Below are positions 23,901 to 32,700 of a DNA stretch of 64,000 bases, in pieces (the stretch's first letter is position 1; each line of letters starts with the position of its first letter). The translations under genes and the position numbers were made by a program. The stretch is taken from NCBI RefSeq assembly GCF_949628215.1, contig NC_134282.1, positions 18,456,723-18,520,722 of the forward strand, in the 5' to 3' direction. The DNA is from Phalacrocorax aristotelis. Taxonomy: Eukaryota > Chordata > Aves > Suliformes > Phalacrocoracidae. The notes beneath the pieces were generated by a model. It saw only the letters and a list, made by a program, of their open reading frames with translations. It did not search any database and was not told the origin of the DNA.

Positions 23901-26310
23901 TTATTTTTATCTCTCGTTAAGGCTGAGAGAAAATCATTCTTGTTATTCTGAAGTGAACCCAGGGCCCTTGATTAGCTGTTACTAGGTTAATCCCCTGTGA
24001 ATTTTCAGTTTACGTGCTGACCTACTAACCTCTTGGTTAGTTTTAGGAGACAGGGACAGGGCTGGAAATTTAATGACCATTAGGCCAGTGCTTATTCAGA
24101 CAGTATAAGCAGGGAAGGCTGCCTCCTTTGGGATAGCTCTCTGCTCTCAGCAGCCTGCTGTCTCCCATGCCCTCTGGTAGGAACTGTCTCACTAGGGAAA
24201 AACTGGGAATTGTGGCTCTGTTCATACTTGGGATTTTAACCCTTGAGGTCAGAGCACAGTGCTGCCATGTGCTGTATTGAGCCCATCTACCTCCAGCCTT
24301 GCTTCAGGGTGAAAGAGGCGGGGATACTTGTTCTCTCCCTGCTCCCTTTGGGCAGGAGGGAGATGCATGTGCGGCAGGGGCGTGTGTGCAGGGTGGAAGT
24401 GTTGCTTAGACACTGCTGTGACAAGCCTGGGGAGCTTTGGTCCTGCAGTCCTAGTCCTGGCTTGCTGAGTGCAGGCACAATTTGGCATGCCGTGCTTGGA
24501 GGCGTGAATGCCTTGCTGGGATCCTGCATGGACTCTGTCTGTCCATGCCTGGTGCCCTCGGGTGTTCCCTGCCTGAGAGCTGCACCTGAGCAGTTGAACG
24601 CTGTGGGAGAGAGATTGAAAGGCCATGAATGCAGCTTGCATCAGCTTTTTTTTTCCCAATGCTTGCGGCCAAACTCTATCCTGGAGTCTGACAGCAGAGG
24701 GGAGAGCTTGAGGGTATATTTTTCTCACCCTTCTCCCCATCCCATCTCATTATTTGCTTTGCTTAAAGCAGCTCAAAGAACTAAAAATGCTCCCAATCAG
24801 CTTGCTGCTGTCACCTGACCTGCCAACCAGCCTGGTGCATGTGATGGCTGCTGGGGCATTGATCCATTGCTGGGAGCTAATCTTGGCCTTTCCTGCCACA
24901 TGGGCCATGCTGCGGCTGGGCACACGCCAGGGGGAGGGGAGGATGGGCTGACCTTAATCCCCCCTGGCTGTCTATACGTGTGGCTTGTGGCAGTGGGTTT
25001 AAAGCCAGCTTACTGGCCTTAACACTCTAAGTTTTAGTAGGGTCTCCTGTTACACAAGAGACTTCTCTTGGCAGCTGAGAGGTGGTTGCTCCTCTGGGGC
25101 CTCCAGACTTGCCCCTGACCCCCCCAAAACTGGCCAAAGGGGATGGACTAGGTCGTTCTCATCCACTGGCCTATTTGAGCCCAAAGTGGGTCAAGCCCAG
25201 AGCTCTCTGCTCAGCCTCCTCTCTGGCTGTAAGATAAGTTGGTAGCATTTGTTTGCTGTTCTGATAATTAGAAAGTGTTCTGACTCAGAACTAATGCATT
25301 CTGGCTCTCTTAACTCATTAAAGATGGGCTAATAGCTGCGAAGGGAAGCAGAAGTAATCTGGAGCGGTTAGGCAGAGCAGCCACTAGAGTGAGTTTTTTC
25401 CTCTCCCTACCCCCCCACCCCGCACCTTTTTGCTGTGATTTCAGCACTTGTGGTAAGTGCTGGTTTTGCTGTTCCATTGCCCGCACTACAAATGCGGTGT
25501 GAGCCAGACTTAATGCAGCCAATCTGATTTCCCCTTTGGTGGGTCAGGTCAGTTGGGGGATGCCCTGAAAGCCCCCATGTCCTTAGGTACCTGTAGCACT
25601 GAGCAGGGGCTGTGCTACCTGGGGAGATGGGCGGGACACTGGACACTGCAGTGTGGGGCTGAGCCAGAAATGAACCCACAGCAGAGGTGCATGGTGCTGT
25701 AATGCCCTGAGAGAGTCTCACATTCTTCTCTATGCAGGTGAGGAAGAGGACGGTGATGAAGATGATGAAGCTGAGGGAGCCACAGGCAAACGGGCAGCTG
25801 AGGACGACGAGGTAGGAAAAGCAACAAGCCCCTTGGAGCTGCCCGTGTTCCCAGAGGGCTTGGGGAGGGTGTCAGCGGGGCTGGTGCAGCCAGGCTGGGC
25901 TCTGGGACTGGAATGCCCTGCCTGTGCATTTCCTGTGCCTCTTTGGGGACACAGCCCAGTTCTGTTTATATGCTGGCCTGGTTAGAGGGGTGTCTGCTCT
26001 GGCTGCATGGAGGCACTGGCCCTGGGTTGGGGAGCCCCAGCGTGCCCATGGTGGGTCAGGGTGAGGTGCCTGGGAGCTCCCCGAGCTTGCTGCAAGAGAG
26101 GATTTACACGATGGAGGGAGCAAACACTTGTGTTGCTCTGTCTGTCCCTGAGGTGGGAGAGGGACCCAAAAACCCTCTTCTGCCTCACTCTGCCTGCCGT
26201 GGTGTGGCTCCCAGAAGCCCTGCTCCCTGTCCCCTCTCATGACGGCTTTTCTTTCCCCCCAGGACGATGACGTCGATCCCAAGAAGCAGAAAACTGATGA
26301 AGATGACTAG
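17906..26310 (+). CDS. PTMA: Prothymosin alpha, complete, five coding exons
   Basis: Joining 17906..17950, 22321..22392, 23072..23168, 25738..25811 and 26263..26310 gives an uninterrupted 111-codon frame ending in TAG. All introns are GT-AG with compatible phases (0, 0, 1, 0). The protein has the prothymosin layout. Residues 2 to 29 correspond to thymosin alpha-1, with the DLKEKKEVVEE stretch at 16 to 26. An NEENGEQE segment at 41 to 48 corresponds to the region reported to bind KEAP1. A run of Glu/Asp covers about 50 to 84, then GKRAAEDDEDDDVD and a basic KKQK at 103 to 106, part of the nuclear signal, before TDEDD. Prothymosin is a disordered, highly acidic nuclear protein that binds histone H1, is tied to proliferation, and inhibits the apoptosome. 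The ATG has G at -3 and is the only Met, so the start is firm. Oddity: Pro102 directly follows the DDVD caspase motif. Confidence 0.98.
18533..18860 (+). repeat. Diverged GC-rich minisatellite in PTMA intron 1
   Basis: Seven imperfect units start near 18533, 18583, 18635, 18675, 18729, 18780 and 18825, so the period is about 40 to 54 bp. The clearest shared core is GTTGCTATTTCGGAGTTGCC followed by a C-run and then a G-run of variable length. Units 4, 6 and 7 match the core best; units 1 to 3 and 5 are more diverged. Each unit carries a G-run of four or more, so the coding strand could form G-quadruplexes. Confidence 0.7.
19870..19875. promoter_or_regulatory. PTMA: CACGTG E-box in PTMA intron 1
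   Basis: A perfect palindromic CACGTG lies about 2 kb downstream of the predicted start, in CpG-rich sequence. In human PTMA, MYC/MAX regulation has been reported through an E-box in the first intron, with AP-2 sites close by. Here GCCCCCTGGG, an AP-2-like match, follows within about 25 bp. The positional match supports conserved control, but binding is inferred. Confidence 0.6.
19936..20027 (+). promoter_or_regulatory. Second promoter-like cluster (ZNF143-like, CCAAT, CDE/CHR) in intron 1
   Basis: Three elements lie within 92 bp. ACTACATTTCCCGGCATCC at 19936 to 19954 closely resembles the ZNF143/SBS consensus. A forward CCAAT is at 19990 to 19994. GGCGC, a 4-nt spacer and TTTGAA (20013 to 20027) form the CDE/CHR arrangement of G2/M promoters; two GAGTGGCGCG-like E2F-type repeats precede it. 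This combination is characteristic of TATA-less cell-cycle promoters, with initiation expected near 20040 to 20070 on the + strand. PTMA exons 2 to 5 contain no ATG, so a transcript starting here would need an upstream start codon to be coding. Confidence 0.55.
22321..22392 (+). CDS. PTMA: PTMA coding exon 2 (residues 16 to 39)
   Basis: It encodes the amphipathic DLKEKKEVVEETENGRDAPA segment and then NGNA, with acceptor CTTCCAG and donor GTGAGT, phase 0 at both ends. It contains most of the thymosin alpha-1 peptide. The asparaginyl cleavage that releases that peptide in mammals would fall after Asn29. Confidence 0.97.
22393..23071 (+). other. PTMA: PTMA intron 2
   Basis: A 679-bp intron from GTGAGT to GCCAAG. 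Apart from the tandem acceptor at its 3' end, nothing was recognised in it. Confidence 0.95.
23072..23168 (+). CDS. PTMA: PTMA coding exon 3 (residues 40 to 72, acidic core)
   Basis: It encodes ENEENGEQEADNEVD and then a Glu/Asp/Gly run, and ends in phase 1 with the donor GTAACT. The acceptor is a tandem AAGGAG (23069 to 23074), so splicing may start at 23072, including Glu40, or at 23075, omitting it. The NEENGE motif is the analogue of the KEAP1-binding ETGE type. Confidence 0.97.
23169..25737 (+). other. PTMA: PTMA intron 3
   Basis: A 2.57-kb intron from GTAACT to TATGCAG. It contains T-rich tracts at 23.86 and 24.64 kb. I recognise no repeat family, small RNA gene or extra exon in it. 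Confidence 0.95.
25738..25811 (+). CDS. PTMA: PTMA coding exon 4 (residues 72 to 96)
   Basis: Its first two bases complete Gly72. It then encodes EEEDGDEDDEAEGATGKRAA and EDDE, and ends in phase 0 before GTAGGA. GKRAA at 88 to 92 provides the first basic element of the bipartite nuclear signal. Confidence 0.97.
26263..26310 (+). CDS. PTMA: PTMA coding exon 5 (residues 97 to 111 and stop)
   Basis: It encodes DDDVDPKKQKTDEDD and then TAG. The acceptor follows a strong pyrimidine tract ending CCCCCCAG. KKQK is the second basic element of the nuclear signal. Mammalian PTMA has Thr after DDVD as I recall it; this gene has CCC (Pro) at 26278 to 26280. Confidence 0.98.
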   Translation, partial: DDDVDPKKQKTDEDD

Positions 26311-26826
26311 GCAGCAAATTATTATTATTTTTTTTAAATAAGGAGGAAAACAAACCAACAAAAAAGGCCAGCGCGTCCTCTTCACCCTTGGGAACCCCGT
26401 TCCCTCCCATTGCAACCCCCTCCCCACACACACACCCCTCCTTCCTTCCCCCTCCGCCGTGGTCATCCTCACCAAGTAGAGTGAACCCTGTCCCCGGCCC
26501 CCCGGCGCGGCGCTGCCACTCAACGAACATACGAAACGATTCGCCCGTTAGCGGGGAGAGAAACCCCCCCTTCCCCCACAGACCCCCTTTCCCCCAAGCA
26601 CCAAAACTTCAAGGCCCTGCTTTCTTTCTTAAAAGTACTTTAAAGGAGAATTTGTTTGTATTTTTTATTTACATTTTATATTTTTGTACATATTGTTAGG
26701 AGGTCCGCCATTTTTAAGTGATCTCGGATTGACCAAAAGGGGGGCTTTGAAGTGTATATCTCTCTTGTTACCTATCTCTGACTTTACTTGTGGTGTGACC
26801 AGGCCCAAACCATTATCTCAAAGGAG

Positions 26827-26832
26827 AATAAA
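26827..26832 (+). terminator. PTMA: Proximal poly(A) signal of PTMA
   Basis: AATAAA within GAGAATAAAACAAAAG, about 520 nt after the stop codon. It is followed by A-rich rather than GT-rich DNA, so use may be weak or minor. Confidence 0.5.
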
Positions 26833-27094
26833 ACAAAAGCTTGTAAAAAAATTAAAAAAAAAAAAGACAAAAATGCAAAAAAAAAAAATTTACAATCTTA
26901 TTCTGAGCATTCCAGTAACTTTTTTTTGTGTATGTACTTTAGCTGTACCATAGATTGTGGTTTGTATGAGGTGGCAAGGCCAAAGATAAAAAGGTTTTCT
27001 TTTTTTTTTTCTGTCTATGAAGTTGCTGTTTATTTTTATTCTTTTTCTTTTTTTTTGGCCTGTTTGATGTATGTGTGAAACAATGTTGTCCAAC

Positions 27095-27100
27095 AATAAA
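27095..27100 (+). terminator. PTMA: Distal (main) poly(A) signal of PTMA
   Basis: AATAAA within CAACAATAAACCGG, followed by a T-rich stretch and TTGCTGAGTTG. The context closely resembles the 3' end of mammalian PTMA, so cleavage near 27115 is expected. Confidence 0.9.
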
Positions 27101-29496
27101 CCGGAATTTTATTTTGCTGAGTTGTCCTAACAAGGCTGCCTCCCAACTGCTGCTTTTGGTTTTAGTTTTAATTTGTTTTAGTGTTTTATTTCTTTCTACC
27201 CTTCTTTCTTTCCTTCCTTTCTTTGCTTTGGACTTGGGCTGGGAAGAAAGATGGAGAGAGGTTGGAGGGGTGCAGGGTGTCGATTGGGGAGGGTCTGGAG
27301 GCTATGGTCCCAGCTGGTGACAGCACGGTAGGGCTGTGCCACCCAATCCCCTGTGCTGCCGATGTCAGGGCAGGTAAGCCAGGGTTGGTCTCATGGCTGT
27401 GAGAGCTGCAAATGTGCCCCCAGCATGGCCTCTGCATGATCCTGCATGCTCTGCCTGCTCTTGGGGAGTGGTGGGAGAGGTTAGACTGAGGAACCATAGG
27501 AGATAAAGGCACAGTGAAAGTGAGCTGGGGTGTGTGAGTATTGGGGGGCTCAGCAGTCCTGCTGCCCCTCTGCAGTCAGACTTGTTGGGGACTCTTTGGC
27601 TGGTGCAGTGGGGATGAGAAACCTGCCCCAAAAATCCTTCCTTGCAATGTCTTGTGGGTGGGTGACCCTCCAGTTGTGAGATGGTGGGTGCTGAGGCTGT
27701 GTAAATGTCTCCCCTTCCTTTGGGCTGCATGAGGCAGCCTGGGGCTTGTTTACGGCATTGCTGGCAGCAGGGTAGGATGCGTGCTGGAGGAGGCAGTGTT
27801 CAGCAGGGATTTAATTCAGCCACAACTGGTCCCTGAGGGATGCTCCAGACTGCACTGGCCACCCAGTGATTTCTGGGGTGCCAAGTTACCAGAGGTTTGG
27901 TGGTGGGACTGTGGGAGGCAGGCTGAAGTTTGTCTGTCTGCTTTAAGTGAACCAAAAATGCTGTAACTTAGCATAGACCTTTGCTGCTTTGCTCCTAACC
28001 TTCCTCCCAACTAATTTTTCCTCCCTCTAGGGCATTGGAGCTCAGAATAGCTCAGCCTGCTCTGCCAGGTGTTTGGAGACCTCTTTGCAGGAACCTGCCT
28101 TGTCTCAATCTATGCCTCCCAAACCTTTGCCCCAGCTCTGGCAAGTCCCCTTTCCCCTGCTGACTGGGCCCATTGCCGAAGCCCTGCCAGAAGGTCTTGT
28201 TTTCTCCTATTGCGCTGCAATCCTGGCAGTCAGAGCTGAGATGCTGGGGGGTGATTTTTTTTTTTTTTTTGTTTTTTTTGTTTTTAAAGAAGAGGAACCG
28301 TTGTGCATGTAATGTGGTGGCTGTGAGGGTCACAGGTCCTGATCCCTGGGAACAGCCAGGTCACTTACTCTGTATTTACACTGGTGGCAAATAAGCTCAA
28401 AATCTGACTCCTTGTCCTTAATTATCCAACTAATCGTGGTGCTAGCTGATAGCTTATCAGATTTACTGCCTTGATTCACAGGCCATATCCAACCCTGGCT
28501 CTTGGCTGCCTGGGTGATGGGGTGCTTGCGGCAGGGCTGGAGGCCAGTGCTAGATTTGATTAGCGGGTGCACTGATGTCCCCAATGGGATGTGACAACAT
28601 GGGAGCAGCAAACAACGCTGCTGAGTGTCATTGGACGGCTGGGTGGTGCTTTGTTGTGCAGCATCAGGAGCCATGCCCATCTCCCTGCCGCAGCTGCCCC
28701 GCACATGGCTCTGATGATGTGCGATTTGAGCTGGTGCTTGCACATTTGTGAGGCAAATTACTCAAGTGTCTGTGGCAGAGAGGAGCCGGTGAGAGCAGGC
28801 TCTGCATGTCACTGAAATGGGGATCCTGCAGGCACAGCTGGTGTGAGGACCCTGGAGGAGATTTTGGGGGACCATTGGCCTTACTGCCCCCCCACTTCAG
28901 AGCAGGACCCTTCCTACAGCCTGCAGCCCCCCAAAACCTGAGGGTCTTGGGTAGTAGGCTCCTCTTCGGTCTGGGATTCGGGGTGTGGGGTAAAACTGGA
29001 GGCTACCCCTGACCTCCTAGCCAGATGGGCTGGCAATGGGTAGGGCACAGAGCAGCCAGGGGTGAGGAGAGGACAGGCTGGGGGAGCCCCCAACCTCACA
29101 GCCCCTGGTTCTCATTGGGCTGCCATGAGCCCTGCAGCTGCTGGCAATGGAGAGGCCAAGCCCAGGTCCCTTGCCTCCAGCTGTGTGGGGCAGCACCCAT
29201 GTTTCTGCACCCTGTTTCTACCCCCTCTGGGTACCAACCTGCAGTCATGGCTGGGTTCTGGAGGCTCTGGCAGCCCCCTGCCTCCTCATGCCCCCTGGGT
29301 GTGCTCCCATGGCTTCAGTGCAGAGAGGACAGGCACTGCTCTGGGCATGGAGTATGGTAGGGACAGGCTGGTCCTGGCACTGGGGGCTGAGACCCATCAC
29401 AGCTCAGTGCATGGGCCACAGCAGGGAGCCCCTCCCCAGCCCCACTGCATAGCTACCCAGCTCCAGCAATCCCTGTGCACCAGCACAGCCTACCAG

Positions 29497-29793
29497 CCAA
29501 TCCCATACTGCCACCTGTCCCTCCCTTCCCACCTCCACCTCCCTCCCTCCCTCGTGCTGCCTCCACCAACCACAATGAAGCAACATCCAGGCCTGGCCAA
29601 TCCCAATATGCCACCTGGCTCATTCCCCCCAGCCAATCACACACCGCCACCTGTCTCTGCTGCTGTTTCACCCTTCACAGCAGCAGCTCTCCAATCGCAG
29701 GGTGAGGGAGACTGCTCTGAGCCAATCTGGAGCTGCCACCTGTCAGCTGCCCCAGCCAATCAGGGGCAGCCATACCTCATCGAGGGGTATAAA
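29497..29793 (+). promoter_or_regulatory. CCAAT/E-box tandem array ending in a TATA box (orphan promoter)
   Basis: Forward CCAAT boxes start at 29497, 29597, 29603, 29633, 29691, 29722 and 29756. Four of them (29497, 29597, 29633, 29722) are followed by CACCTG at exactly +15. The 29756 copy has a decayed CATACC at +15. TATAAA lies at 29788 to 29793, 32 bp after the last CCAAT start, a normal promoter geometry predicting a start near 29820 on the + strand. CCAAT binds NF-Y; CACCTG is an E-box that bHLH, SNAI or ZEB factors can bind. No recognisable gene follows, so the product is unknown, perhaps a noncoding RNA or a lineage-specific gene. Confidence 0.65.
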
Positions 29794-32700
29794 GGCCCCT
29801 CACGGCTGGGTCTTGGCTTGGCTTCTTCTGAGGTGGGGGTAATTGTTGTCTGAAAGAGCCTCCTACCTGGTGGGTCCTGGGGAGATGTAGGCTTGAAGGT
29901 GGTTCTTTGTCTCATTTGGTACCTGATGACACGCAGAGCTTTCTGGGTGATCTGAAACGCTACAAGGATTGCTCGCCTGGATGATGCTTTGGGATGATGG
30001 GAACCAGGAACAGCAGGTTCCCCTTCAGCACAAGAGGGCTTGCAGGAGTTGTGCTAGCTGAAGGCACCTCTGAGGATGTCTCAGAAATGGTTCACCTCGT
30101 GAGCTGGCCTTGTGCTGGGGGCTGCTGCTGGGACCTGGGAAGTCCCACCTGCTCCTGGCATGCAGAAGATGGTCTCCATGCCACCACCTGCTGACTAGAG
30201 CCAGGCTCCATGGGGGACTGGTGGTGCGGGACTGGAGGTGAAGAGCATGTGGCCATTGGGTGCTGTGGCACTGGGTCCCTCACCCAGGGTTTAACAGGTA
30301 GTGTGTTCAGCTGCAACCTGTGGAGCAGAAGTACTGCTTGTGCTGCCCCTTGCCTGCGGATATGACCCATGCATCATGGGCAACTTGATTCCTGGTTGGA
30401 CTGCTGATCGTACTGGTCCTGGAGACTGTGGAGGTGAAGGTCTGAAGCTGTTCTGGGATGCAGTAGCTGACTGCTGACTACCAAAGATAGCCACTGGGAG
30501 GGCTGCAGGGTGCCTTGTAAAAGCCTGGAAAGACTTAGGCTCTGCTAATGTGCCCCAGGTGGCCACTTGGACCAAAGGTGGCCCTTCCCAAGAACCTTGC
30601 TGTGGCTGGGCCTCAGGTGGCACAGTGGTGTCCTGTATGTGGCTGAACAGCCAGGTGAATTGAGAGCACCTTGCCTGTGGTTGGCCTGAAATGCAATGCA
30701 CTGGTGGAGCCATGCTACAAAGGTCATGGCCAGTGTAACCAGTGGGGCTGAGCCCATGTCCTGTGGGCACCTGGAGTAGGTATGGACCAGCAGACCTATC
30801 TCCAGTCCTGACCTCCAGCCCACAGTTGGTTAGGACCTATTTCTTCAGCTCAAGCCTGTCCTGCACCAGCTGTACCTTTCAGTCAGCCTCATCCAAAACT
30901 ACTCTTGTTGTATCTTGACAACCTTCATGAAATTTGGAGCACCTTCATGGCTCAGTAGAGAACCTGCCTGTGGGACATGCAGGACTTGGACTCCAAACCA
31001 GACATGGGCTGGGGGTACTGGTGCAGTTTCTGTCTGGGCGAATAATTGGCATCTACCTGAGAGTATGATGAGTGAAACTGCCTTCCAGGCATGGTTCCTC
31101 AAGGTCACAAACACATTAAATAAGACACAAGGAGCTGTTCCTCTGACAGAGCAATTATCATCTGGCTCAGGGTGAGAGGTGTCCTGGGGGAGCAGACCCC
31201 TTGGAGCAGGCTGGGGAAGCCTGGGGCCCTTGGCTGGTCTTGGCCCATCCCATGTGGCAGAAATGTGCCTCCAAAGCGGTGCAGGGATGTCTCTGTGCTT
31301 GCTCTGAGAGCTGTCTGGTGCAGGCAGGAAAGCCCAGCCCATGCTGAAGAGCAGAGGTGGGAGAGCTGATTCCTTCCTTGTCCCTGGCTGCCACGTGCCC
31401 CATGACCCATCCGCCTTGGTGAGCTGGGGCAGCTCTGGTCCTGGATAACTGACCTGGCAGTCCCCAGCCCAGTGGAGGTCCTCAAGATCTGAAACCCAGC
31501 TGGATGCTAATCCCTGCTGCCAGCTCTCCTTGGGGCCACCACCCTTCTTCCCTGCTCCAGGGCAGCAGCCTCAGGGAAGAAGCAGAGCTGGGATGCTTGT
31601 GGCTCCTCCTGTACAGACACTGGGAATCCTCCATCCTTCCCTGTGCTGATGGCTGCTCCCTCTTGTCCAGCTGACCTGATTCTCTCTGGAGGGTGGGGGA
31701 GCAGGAGGAAGGGCTCTGGGGGACCCTCAGCTTTGCATACCCCAAGAAGGGCCATGGCTCCTGTCCACGGCTGTCTGGGGAGCATCAGAGCAGTAGGGGA
31801 CAGCTGGGGGTGGTGGGGCTTAGAGGACACCCCTGTAGTACCACACTATGTGTGATCCAGAAAGAGACCTGGGAAGAAACAGTGAGCACCATGCTTTGGA
31901 GCAGATTGGGACCTGGAGAGGGTCTTGCATCCCTTTCCTAAGAATGCAGTGCAAGTGGGGCAGCTGGGAGGTGTGAAAGTTCAATGCTGTTAGCCCCTGG
32001 AGAATCCACAGAGATGGAGACCTCATAGTGTAAACCCACAGGGATGGGGTCTCTGCTTGTGTCCATTGCTGTCTAGGAGGGAGGCCTGAATGCAAGGGGC
32101 TCTGCCTCACCCTGCCTGCCAGGCAGGGATGTGGGTCCTCCTGCTCGCTGCGGGCACCATTCTGGCCCCCTCTCCTTTGCTGCAGGCAAAGTGAGCTCCC
32201 AGCCCTGGTCTTTCAGGGAGCTGGAAAGCAGCACCCCTCTTTCATGACGTGGGGTAGTGGGGTGCAAGGGGTGATGCAGCTTGTGCCCAAAACTGGAGGC
32301 CCAGATGCTCGGCTGGTGCATGACCTGTGGGCAATGCTGAGGAGGACAGCCTGTAGCAAGTGTGAGCCACCCACTGCCTGGCTGGCAGCCTGGGAACTGC
32401 CAGCCCCCTGATCTGCTGGCAGGGAAGGGATGTGGCTTCAAATTGCCTGGCAGGGAGCATGGTCCTACGTGGGGCCGGGGAGCCTGCCGAGCCTGCCTAG
32501 GGTTGGCTCTGCCACCATGCAAGGCCCCAAAGGCAGCATGAGGGCTCAGAGCAGCTCCTGGCTGCTGTGGGGTGCACCCTCCCCACAGGGATGGGTGCAG
32601 AGCCAGCAGCCCAGGCTCCTGGTGAGCCAAAGCCCAGCCAGTGCAAGGGCTGGCTCCCTATCCTGGGACAAATGCCCCTTAGCCCTGCTTATCCCCCCAA

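Larger units (their letters stand above)
26311..27115 (+). other. PTMA: PTMA 3' untranslated region
   Basis: About 0.8 kb runs from the TAG to the distal poly(A) signal. It opens with an A/T-rich stretch, continues through C-rich sequence, and then enters a T/A-rich distal half. The distal half matches the mammalian PTMA 3'UTR closely as I remember it, including GGCCAAAGATAAAAAGG and GCCTGTTTGATGTATGTG. Such retention suggests post-transcriptional control. The 3' end is inferred from the signal. Confidence 0.9.

Noticed and set aside
29062-29853. 263-codon + strand frame across the CCAAT array
   Set aside because: It reads straight through seven CCAAT boxes and the TATA element; the repeated amino-acid pattern is just the promoter array translated.
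29924-29999. Box C/D snoRNA-like TGATGAC with a nearby CTGA and TGATG
   Set aside because: The first C-to-D distance is only about 25 nt and no terminal stem or final D box is present, so it does not form a complete snoRNA.
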